From Porphyromonadaceae bacterium (GTDB lineage: Bacteria > Bacteroidota > Bacteroidia > Bacteroidales > UBA12481), in contig QYQM01000065.1 in assembly GCA_007280905.1 (NCBI GenBank), forward strand, positions 1 to 39,229: a stretch of DNA of 39,229 nucleotides, read 5' to 3'. Every line of letters begins with the position of its first letter. Position 1 is the stretch's first letter. This document shows, piece after piece, positions 32,103-39,229 of this stretch. The notes beneath the pieces were generated by a model. The model was not told the origin of the DNA and searched no databases. It saw nothing but the letters and a program-made list of their open reading frames with translations. The position numbers were made by a program, and so were the translations under genes.

Positions 32103-35066
32103 ATGAAAAACAAACATTTACTCTTTGCTCTTGCTCTTGTTTTATCCGTTGGATTCACTGCCTTTGGCCAGGTAGCCAGAGAAGGGAAGGTCCAACTTAC
32201 TGGTGACGGTAACCAAACCGTCAAAGATCTTGACCCCATGAACCCGGCAAACTGGCTCAATGCCCGTCGTGTTAATCAGTACTCCGGTACTATTAATATT
32301 GCTGATATCGTCAGGGCTCAGGAACAAGTTAAGGCCCTCTCCCGTAAAGGCGGTAACTCCCTGAACATGTCGTGGAACGAAATCGGCCCCAATAACATCG
32401 GCGGCCGTACGCGTGCTTTCCTGATTGACAAGGACAACCCTGATGTTTGTTTTGCTGGCAGCGTTAGCGGCGGGTTATGGAAAACCACAACAGGCGGTAC
32501 TTCATGGGAAAAAACCAAGACAGCCTCCGGGGAACTTTTCGAAAATCTGGCTGTGTCCTCCATTTGCCAGGCTTCGAATGGGGATATCTATTTCGGTACT
32601 GGCGAAGGGCCGGCTACAACATTGGGAAATATTCAGGATGCACATCAAGGTATTCTTGGTCAGGGGATCTGGAAATCAACCGACCATGGCGTTACTTTCA
32701 GCAGGTTGGAATCTACCTGGTCAACTACTGAATCAAAAGAAGCATTTGTTCTGGTTTATGCCCTATCAGCCGACCCGACAAATGCCTCAAAGCTTTATGC
32801 CGCAACTACTAAAGGTCTCCGCGTTTCAACCGACGGCGGACAGTCATGGGCGAACCCAATGCCTGATAATACCACAGCAATAGCTTTTGATGTAAAAGTT
32901 GCGTCCGACGGTACCGTTGTTACTTCCGTTGGTAATGTCGCTTACCGTTCAGCCAACGGTGATGCAGGTTCGTTTACGAAAGTTTCAGCCGTTGATGGCC
33001 TGAAAAATAAACTCATCCAGGATAAGGATGTTTCCCGTATGATGTTCGCTTTCTCACCAGGTGATCCTAATTATGTTTATTGTGTTGCAGTAGGTACAAC
33101 CAAGTCGGGTACAACAATTACAGGGTATCCGATGAGCAACATTTACCAGTCGAAAGACAAAGGTTTAACATGGTCTGTTATCGGTCCTGGCGGATCAGGT
33201 TATTTCCAGCCACTCGGAACCGAAGGCAACTATGCATCCGCAATTGATGTTGACCCATCTGATCCGGGCTTTATCATGATCGGTGGAAAAGATATGTATT
33301 CCTGGTCATACAAAACCGGATGGGAAAGAGTTACTCTCGATGAACCGATGGAATTATTGAACCGTGGATTTTATGTTCACCGTGATCAGCATATCATTGC
33401 TTTCAGCAAAACCGATCCCAATACCGTATTTGTCGGAACCAGCGGCGGTGTTACCATAACAAACAACAAAGGAAGAACCTGGAGAACACTGAACCGTAAT
33501 TATAATGTTACACAATTCATGACCATTGCTTTCTCTCCAAAAGGTGAAATTCTTGGTGGTTCAATGGATAATGGAATCCTTGCTATGGATTTTCAGGGCA
33601 ATGACCCGAAATATGCCAGCTGGTGGGGCGGGTCTGTATTCTCCTTTTTCCTGAACTTCCGTCACGGTGGTGATTGTGAGATTTCAACCCTGGATCCAAG
33701 CTACAAATACTATACTACCCCGGGCGGCGTGGTTCATCGTCGTATGATTGTTGAAGGTCAAACCTCCTATCAGGAGTATTATGGCGTAGGTAACGGCGGT
33801 CCATGGCTCACCCCGATGACGATGTGGGAAAGTTTCAATGATGTCAAATCATGGGATACCGTTCGATTTATTGCTGATCGTGATTATGCTGCAGGTGAAA
33901 CAGTTGTTGCTCAGAGCCTCATTAAAAAACTCCCGTTACGCAAAGTTCTGACCCAGCCACTGGCCAACGGTGATACCCTGAAAATTCAGGACACCTACCA
34001 GTCCATGATTGCATTTGGCAAAAACGGCACAGCAGGTATCAGGGTTAACCGTCACCCCCTGAGCGGTCTCGACTCCTATAAAGTGACGTATGCCGTGATC
34101 ATAACCAAACGACTGCAAAGTACTCCTAATGTTGACCAGGTAATTTCTCTGGCCTTTTCACATGACGGCAATTATCTGTATGGCGCTGTTTGGGATGGAT
34201 CCGAAAAAAAATACAAAATCTACCGGATTGCCAACCTCGAGAATGCACGCGACAGAAGGCGCATGGATACTCTTACCGGCTTTGATCCGATAACAGGTCA
34301 GCCTCTCTACGTTGAAACAACCGCAACCATCGGTTCCTTTACACAGGTTGTAACGAGCATTGCAGTTGATCCTGCTGATCCTAACAATGTGTTGGTTTCA
34401 ACCGGTAACTATGGCAACCCGAATTTCATCTACCGTTGTACCAATGCTACCACGGCTCGCGATTCCACTGAAAACTTTACCGCGATTCAAGGTAACCTGC
34501 CGCAGGCCCCGGTTTATTCCATTCTGTATAATGCTCGTAATAACAACGAGGTTATGGTGGGTACTGAATACGGTGTTTATTCAACATCCGATATTTATGC
34601 CGGAACCCCGGAATGGGCCAGCGAAAACAGAAACGGCATGGAAATCGTACCTGTTTTCCAGATCCGTCAGCAGAAGTTTGACAACAATGCCGAATTTGGA
34701 ATCGAGAACCATGGCGTCGTTTATGCTGCTACCTTCGGGCGTGGTATCTTTACCTCGGAAACTTTCGCATCCAAAGGTGGTTCTTCCTCCTCCAAATTAG
34801 CAGGGATAAGCAATATTGATGTTAAAATCACTCCAAACCCGGTCAGCGATGTCGCTATTATCCGGTACAACATGGAGAACAATTCGAATATCGACTTCCA
34901 GATTTATGACCTGCAAGGCAAGCTCGTTAAAACGATTAACCTGTCCAACCAGCCAGCCGGAGCCAATGAATTATCAATCGACGCTTCAGCCTTTGGTGCC
35001 GGAACCTATCTGATCAGGATGACTGCAGGAACTCAGCAGGCATCTTCAAAATTTGTTGTGAAATAA
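32103..35066 (+). CDS. Secreted Asp-box (sortilin/BNR-like) propeller protein with T9SS type A sorting domain
   Basis: 987 residues. A signal peptide (MKNKHLLFALALVLSVGFTAFGQ; 23 residues) is followed by a beta-propeller with repeated Asp-box-like loops: GGLWKTTTGGTSW, GIWKSTDHGVTF, GLRVSTDGGQSW, IYQSKDKGLTW and ITNNKGRTW. The last 80 or so residues (from ITPNPVSDVAIIRY to the C terminus KFVVK) are a type A C-terminal sorting domain with the IYDLQGKLVKTI and GTYLIRM strands. It should cross the outer membrane through the T9SS and be surface-anchored or released. No catalytic residues are recognisable. A strong terminator follows. Confidence 0.92.
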   Translation: MKNKHLLFALALVLSVGFTAFGQVAREGKVQLTGDGNQTVKDLDPMNPANWLNARRVNQYSGTINIADIVRAQEQVKALSRKGGNSLNMSWNEIGPNNIGGRTRAFLIDKDNPDVCFAGSVSGGLWKTTTGGTSWEKTKTASGELFENLAVSSICQASNGDIYFGTGEGPATTLGNIQDAHQGILGQGIWKSTDHGVTFSRLESTWSTTESKEAFVLVYALSADPTNASKLYAATTKGLRVSTDGGQSWANPMPDNTTAIAFDVKVASDGTVVTSVGNVAYRSANGDAGSFTKVSAVDGLKNKLIQDKDVSRMMFAFSPGDPNYVYCVAVGTTKSGTTITGYPMSNIYQSKDKGLTWSVIGPGGSGYFQPLGTEGNYASAIDVDPSDPGFIMIGGKDMYSWSYKTGWERVTLDEPMELLNRGFYVHRDQHIIAFSKTDPNTVFVGTSGGVTITNNKGRTWRTLNRNYNVTQFMTIAFSPKGEILGGSMDNGILAMDFQGNDPKYASWWGGSVFSFFLNFRHGGDCEISTLDPSYKYYTTPGGVVHRRMIVEGQTSYQEYYGVGNGGPWLTPMTMWESFNDVKSWDTVRFIADRDYAAGETVVAQSLIKKLPLRKVLTQPLANGDTLKIQDTYQSMIAFGKNGTAGIRVNRHPLSGLDSYKVTYAVIITKRLQSTPNVDQVISLAFSHDGNYLYGAVWDGSEKKYKIYRIANLENARDRRRMDTLTGFDPITGQPLYVETTATIGSFTQVVTSIAVDPADPNNVLVSTGNYGNPNFIYRCTNATTARDSTENFTAIQGNLPQAPVYSILYNARNNNEVMVGTEYGVYSTSDIYAGTPEWASENRNGMEIVPVFQIRQQKFDNNAEFGIENHGVVYAATFGRGIFTSETFASKGGSSSSKLAGISNIDVKITPNPVSDVAIIRYNMENNSNIDFQIYDLQGKLVKTINLSNQPAGANELSIDASAFGAGTYLIRMTAGTQQASSKFVVK

Positions 35067-35084
35067 TCCCATTCCATATTTTCG

Positions 35085-35119
35085 AAAAACCCCGGATCTT
35101 TTGATTCCGGGGTTTTTTT
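35085..35119 (+). terminator. Rho-independent terminator after the T9SS cargo gene
   Basis: A perfect 12-bp stem (35085-35096 with 35106-35117; core CCCCGGA/TCCGGGG) with a 9-nt loop. The T-tract runs through 35113-35119. It begins 19 nt after the stop at 35066. Confidence 0.93.
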
Positions 35120-35153
35120 ATTCTGTTTTTCTAATAACAAACCAGTTGAGCCA

Positions 35154-35185
35154 TTTGATAAAACGGTGCCTTTATATTACCTTTG
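35154..35185 (+). promoter_or_regulatory. gapA promoter, full Bacteroidota consensus
   Basis: TTTG (35154-35157), exactly 20 nt, then TACCTTTG (35178-35185). Both boxes are perfect matches, making this one of the two best promoters in the window. Start near 35192 gives a leader of about 42 nt to the ATG at 35234. Confidence 0.8.
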
Positions 35186-35209
35186 TGAGCGAAATTTTGA
35201 AGCAATTGA

Positions 35210-36238
<1,029 letters not shown>

Positions 36239-36258
36239 CTAAATCTGCTATATAAAAT

Positions 36259-36290
36259 AAAAAGGCTACCTGGTTGGGTAGCCTTTTTTT
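36259..36290 (+). terminator. Rho-independent terminator after gapA
   Basis: A 12-bp stem (AAAAAGGCTACC at 36259-36270 with its complement at 36277-36288) with a 6-nt loop. The T-run covers 36284-36290. It begins 21 nt after the gapA stop. Confidence 0.93.
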
Positions 36291-36313
36291 ATGGCTATCA
36301 AATAACAATCGAA

Positions 36314-36345
36314 GCACTTGTCATCCCGGCGAAGGCCGGGACCCC
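36314..36345 (+). repeat. 32-nt palindromic (REP-like) repeat, copy 1
   Basis: This 32-nt stretch contains the hairpin CCCGGCGAAGGCCGGG (CCCGGC/GCCGGG). An inverted copy with one mismatch lies at 38993-39024. The TCATCCCGGCGAAGGCCGGGA-type motif is known to me as a common dispersed extragenic repeat in bacteria. It lies in the 243-nt gapA-permease spacer. Confidence 0.85.
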
Positions 36346-36370
36346 GTCACGCTGTATGAATTTCCCCAAG

Positions 36371-36472
36371 TACCCACCCTAACCCCTTCAGAAGGGAGGG
36401 GCTTTGCTCCGAGGGAAAGCAAGTGCTCATTCCCCCTCCCTGTTTCAGGGAGGGGGCCAGGGGGTAAGTACC
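36371..36472. repeat. Cluster of C/G-run hairpins in the gapA-permease spacer
   Basis: Two structures lie in a row. The first is CCCTT/AAGGG around 36384-36396. The second is a perfect 10-bp stem, CCCCCTCCCT (36432-36441) with AGGGAGGGGG (36447-36456), loop GTTTC. The outer parts (TACCCACCCTAACCCC at the left and GGGGGTAAGTA at the right) also pair imperfectly, so the whole stretch can fold. No gene is present. It resembles the extragenic C-rich palindromes often seen in Bacteroidota. Confidence 0.7.
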
Positions 36473-36481
36473 TAAAAACCC

Positions 36482-37711
36482 TTACTCAAATCGCAACGAC
36501 TCGATCGGGTCCAGTCTGGCTGCCTTCATGGCTGGGTATATTCCTGAAATGACCCCAACGATAAAACAGAGCATAAAGCCCAAAAAAATCCATCCCCATG
36601 GGATAACAAATGTACCCCCGGCGATCAGCGGAATGAGGTTCCCAACCACCATTCCGAGTAAAATTCCAACAATACCACCAATCTGCCCGATTAATACGGC
36701 TTCGAACAGAAACTGCTGCTGGATGGTTTTGTTATTCGCACCGATAGCTTTCCGGATTCCGATCTCCTGTGTCCGCTCGGCCACAGCTACAAGCATAATA
36801 TTCATTAATCCGATTGCAGCACCCAATAGCGTAATAATCCCAATCAGTGTCGCAGCTATCGTTATGCTGGATACCGAACTGATCAGGAGCTCGGCAATGC
36901 TGTCACTCCGAACCGTATAAAAATCCGAAGCATCTAACGGATCTAAACCACGAATCACCCTAAAAAGACTCTCGGCTTCTCCCATCGCCTCAACCATGCC
37001 AAACCCTTCATTCGGTAAAATGGTAATATTGAAAGACATATTCGGATAGGAAAAATACTGTCGAACGTTGGTGACAGGCAAACAGCATAACCGATCGCCG
37101 CTTCCAATCATCGATGCCCCTTTTTCCTTCAGTATACCAATCACACGGTATTTTCCATTGGATACTGTAATTATTTTGTCTAACGGATCCTGACCCTGCT
37201 TAAACAAGCTTTTTGCCACTTCGGAGCCAATCAATACCGTGTTTTCACCGCTCCGGATGTCCGCTTCGGAAAAGTTCCTTCCCTTCTCCACCTCATAACC
37301 AGCTGTAGCCAGATAATTTTCATCAACACCCCTTACAGAAACATTTGGGTTGGTTTTTTCAGATCCATACTTAATAGTGGCGTTTCCGGAAGCCCCAATG
37401 GAAACGGAGACTGCAGCCGGCAACTTGAACTCCTTCTTAAAGCGTTCTGCCTCACTGTAAGATATCCTGGAGTAGTTCTTAACCCGGTCACGATGGCTCC
37501 CGATTTGAACATTATACCCCCGGCTGCGGATACTGAAAGAATTGGCACCCATTGCTGAAAATGAAGAATTCACCGACCTCTTTAACGAATCAATGGTAGT
37601 GAGGATCCCGATGAGGGCCATAATCCCGAAGGCAATGATTAAAACCGTCAGAATGGTCCTCAGTAAGTTCGACCGGATCGATAGAAAAGAGATCCGGAAA
37701 TTTTCCCTCAT
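36482..37711 (-). CDS. MacB/FtsX-type ABC transporter permease
   Basis: 409 residues from the ATG at 37711 ([19 protein letters not shown]), the family's usual start; in-frame ATGs at 37795 and 37816 add a non-conserved leader. One N-terminal membrane helix (about 22-42, [15 protein letters not shown]) is followed by a large periplasmic MacB_PCD domain (about 45-280). Three C-terminal FtsX helices follow, including [29 protein letters not shown]. This is the type VII ABC (mechanotransmission) layout used for export of lipids, peptides or lipoproteins. No ATPase gene is adjacent in the window. The ending [12 protein letters not shown] is canonical. Confidence 0.9.
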   Translation of the reverse strand: MRENFRISFLSIRSNLLRTILTVLIIAFGIMALIGILTTIDSLKRSVNSSFSAMGANSFSIRSRGYNVQIGSHRDRVKNYSRISYSEAERFKKEFKLPAAVSVSIGASGNATIKYGSEKTNPNVSVRGVDENYLATAGYEVEKGRNFSEADIRSGENTVLIGSEVAKSLFKQGQDPLDKIITVSNGKYRVIGILKEKGASMIGSGDRLCCLPVTNVRQYFSYPNMSFNITILPNEGFGMVEAMGEAESLFRVIRGLDPLDASDFYTVRSDSIAELLISSVSSITIAATLIGIITLLGAAIGLMNIMLVAVAERTQEIGIRKAIGANNKTIQQQFLFEAVLIGQIGGIVGILLGMVVGNLIPLIAGGTFVIPWGWIFLGFMLCFIVGVISGIYPAMKAARLDPIESLRFE

Positions 37712-37817
37712 TAAGGCTACTTTTCTAAAATATTTGCTGGTACGGTTCATTCGTAATAAATTTTTCAGTACTTGTAAAAATTGTTTCGTACTCATGCAAC
37801 CCTCCATTATTTTCATA

Positions 37818-37845
37818 CCCTCTTGTGAACCTAAGTTCGTGAGGG
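37818..37845. other. Imperfect inverted repeat between divergent genes
   Basis: CCCTC...GTGAAC (37818-37830) pairs with GTTCGTGAGGG (37835-37845) around a 4-nt loop, with two G-U pairs and a 2-nt bulge. It lies upstream of both the permease and the acyl-CoA reductase and could be an operator or leader structure. No known motif is recognised. Confidence 0.35.
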
Positions 37846-37936
37846 TTTCACGATAATAAAATTCGGCACTGCCAAATTACAGAAACCAAACCATAACAGG
37901 AATTTTCTCGCTATTTTTAGCTTCTTGCTACCCGAT

Positions 37937-38941
37937 ATGGACCTTCGGAAACGAATATCATCCTTTGCAGAACTGGGATCCCTACTTCCCGGCCTGGTCA
38001 AAAGTAACGTTTGGGTACAAGCATTCAACGCCAATAACTGGTTCACCAGTAGCGAAATAGCGCGGGCACTGAATTCCTGGTCATCACTGCTAACCTCTGA
38101 TAACCTGACACGCTGGACGGAACATTACCCGATCCCGGCTGTTCCACCAAACCGAAATATTCTGGTTATTACTGCCGGAAATATCCCATTGGTAGGATTT
38201 CATGATTTTCTTTCCGTTCTGATTTCCGGGCACCGGTTTATCGGAAAATTATCATCCCGCGATGATCAGCTCCTGACACAGTTGGCAAAAGAATTGATCC
38301 GGATTGAACCCCAATTTGTCCATCAGATTCAACTTCAAGACTTTACAATTTCACCGGATGGGGTTATCGCTACCGGCAGCAACAACAGTGCAAGGTATTT
38401 TCAGAGGGAATATGGTCACCTTCCCCATTTAATCAGAAAAAACCGAAGTTCGGCTGCTATTCTTGACGGAACAGAAACCCCGGAAGATCTTAATAACCTC
38501 GCTGCTGATATCCTCGAATATTACGGGCTGGGCTGCCGGAGCATATCACACATTTTCTTACCGGCGGGCTACCCTATCGAAAACCTGGTTCACCCAATCT
38601 CCCGTTTCAGCCAGATTGACCCCTGTGAACCCTTCAACGACAATCTGCGGTACCAAAGAGCCAGGCTTGGAATGTTAAACACACTCTTTATCGACGCCCG
38701 GCAGGCACTTCTGCCAGAAAGTGAAATGCTCCACTCTCCGATTGGTGTCGTGCATTATAGTTTTTACGATGACATGTCTGTACTTTTTGGCCATTTAAAG
38801 GCTCAGGATACTGAAATTCAATGCCTTGTAGGCCATAAATCAGCGAATCCCAACCTAATTCCTTTTGGTTCGGCTCAGAAACCCGAACTTTGGGATTATG
38901 CAGATAATATCGACACATTGAATTTCCTGATCAACATATAA
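37937..38941 (+). CDS. LuxC-like acyl-CoA reductase
   Basis: 334 residues from the ATG at 37937 (MDLRKRISSFAELG); an ATG 12 nt upstream is possible but close to a -7-like TATTTTTA at 37912-37919. It matches the LuxC/acyl-CoA reductase family in the aldehyde dehydrogenase superfamily: ILVITAGNIPLVGFHDF (about 75-91), GKLSSRDDQLL (103-113), VIATGSNNSARYF (143-155), HLIRKNRSS, and the probable nucleophile C200 in YYGLGCRSIS. Such proteins reduce acyl-CoA or acyl esters to aldehydes; in non-luminous Bacteroidota the physiological substrate is unknown. No LuxE or ferredoxin partner is seen here. Confidence 0.85.
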   Translation: MDLRKRISSFAELGSLLPGLVKSNVWVQAFNANNWFTSSEIARALNSWSSLLTSDNLTRWTEHYPIPAVPPNRNILVITAGNIPLVGFHDFLSVLISGHRFIGKLSSRDDQLLTQLAKELIRIEPQFVHQIQLQDFTISPDGVIATGSNNSARYFQREYGHLPHLIRKNRSSAAILDGTETPEDLNNLAADILEYYGLGCRSISHIFLPAGYPIENLVHPISRFSQIDPCEPFNDNLRYQRARLGMLNTLFIDARQALLPESEMLHSPIGVVHYSFYDDMSVLFGHLKAQDTEIQCLVGHKSANPNLIPFGSAQKPELWDYADNIDTLNFLINI

Positions 38942-38960
38942 TATTTTATTTGAACTCGGA

Positions 38961-39047
38961 GCCTATTGCCTACTGCCTTCGTTTAGCGTGAAGGGGTCCC
39001 GGACTTCGCCGGGATGACAAGTGCACCTAATGGCCTACTGCCCACTG
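38961..39047. repeat. Short GCCTACT-type repeats on either side of REP copy 2
   Basis: GCCTATT-GCCTACT-GCC (38961-38977) and GCCTACT-GCCCACT (39033-39046) are near-perfect 7-nt tandem units flanking the palindrome at 38993-39024. The surrounding 147 nt between the two stop codons have no gene. Confidence 0.6.
38993..39024 (-). repeat. 32-nt palindromic (REP-like) repeat, copy 2, inverted
   Basis: The reverse complement matches 36314-36345 at 31 of 32 positions. The two copies flank the permease and acyl-CoA reductase genes in opposite orientation, 2.7 kb apart. Confidence 0.85.
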
Positions 39048-39088
39048 AACGCGATAACGCTACCCTTTTACCTTTAGGTCGCTAAATA

Positions 39089-39229
39089 CTAATCACTATT
39101 CTTAACACATCGCACAGAATAATAGCTTTTCATATCAGAAAAACCCGGATAAAATTTCTTTTCCCCCTTGATCAAAGCTAAATTCCAACTGTTCGGAGCA
39201 TAAGGATTTGACATCTTATTAAAGGACCA
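39089..39229 (-). CDS. FISUMP-domain protein, C-terminal end (5' cut by window edge)
   Basis: The minus strand is open from the window edge to a TAG at 39089-39091, giving 46 residues. The tail SNPYAPNSWNLALIKGE... ending YYSVRCVKN is the typical end of the Fibrobacter succinogenes major paralogous domain (FISUMP), whose members close with a VRCVK/R-type motif. These are secreted or surface lipoproteins, common in Bacteroidota. The start and any other domains lie outside the window. Confidence 0.75.
   Translation of the reverse strand, partial: WSFNKMSNPYAPNSWNLALIKGEKKFYPGFSDMKSYYSVRCVKNSD

Noticed and set aside
36274-36552. 92-codon plus-strand frame in the gapA-permease spacer
   Set aside because: It translates the terminator and palindromic repeats and runs into the permease gene; not a protein.
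36314-39024. A composite transposon between the inverted 32-nt copies
   Set aside because: No transposase, integrase or target-site duplication is seen; the copies are REP-like palindromes, so only passive recombination is plausible.

Overview
The window reads as ordinary chromosome from a member of the Bacteroidota, most likely an anaerobic or facultative lineage of the Bacteroidales/Marinilabiliales type. The reasons are: Bacteroidota-type promoters (TTTG, about 20 nt, TAnnTTTG) ahead of several genes; a type IX secretion (T9SS) plug protein and a secreted protein with a T9SS type A sorting domain; a complete Na+-translocating NADH:quinone reductase operon; the short Bacteroidota form of AMP nucleosidase; and the end of a FISUMP-domain protein at the right edge. 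There are no tRNA or rRNA genes, no CRISPR array, and no phage, integrase or transposase genes. Gene density is very high.

Layout. 1-1329 (+): the end of lemA, then two TPM-domain proteins. 1331-6018 (-): an operon read from 6018 downwards with an M23 peptidase, a MerR regulator, a Nif3-family protein, a zinc-ribbon coiled-coil protein and a TPR-like secreted protein. It starts at a strong divergent promoter shared with alaS (6126-8753, +). 8798-9721 (-): lipid kinase. 9854-12649 (+): aldo/keto reductase and long-chain acyl-CoA synthetase. 12630-14075 (-): sodium:solute symporter. 14135-18268 (+): recR, a very long glycosyltransferase fusion, and a GNAT acetyltransferase. 18202-18675 (-): a solitary HsdR_N-type nuclease domain. 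18725-22008 (+): AMP nucleosidase, holA, rhomboid protease and a divergent class IV aminotransferase with a TTG start. 21981-22571 (-): YqgE. 22644-22910 (+): a small Cys-containing membrane protein. 22853-29790 (-): nqrABCDEF-apbE. 29856-35066 (+): T9SS plug, an outer-membrane-type protein, and a large T9SS cargo protein. 35234-36238 (+): gapA. 36239-36481: terminator plus repeat-rich spacer. 36482-37711 (-): MacB/FtsX-type permease. 37937-38941 (+): LuxC-like acyl-CoA reductase. 38942-39088: repeats. 39089-39229 (-): 3' end of a FISUMP protein.

How the genes work together. nqrA-F plus apbE form a sodium-pumping respiratory complex with its flavin-attachment enzyme; the small membrane protein converging on apbE may be the maturation factor. 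The sodium gradient could feed the Na+ symporter at 12630-14075. The plug protein belongs to the T9SS translocon, and the 987-residue protein two genes later is a probable substrate of that system.

The most unusual item is the 963-codon reading frame at 14796-17687. It joins a GT2 glycosyltransferase, a degenerate polyprenyl-phosphate sugar transferase and a periplasmic SPOR-type protein that still carries what looks like its own signal peptide. Other points of note are the class IV aminotransferase with no lysine where the PLP lysine should be, four tail-to-tail gene overlaps, and an inverted pair of 32-nt palindromic repeats flanking the permease/LuxC block. I did not find a clearly new multi-gene system.
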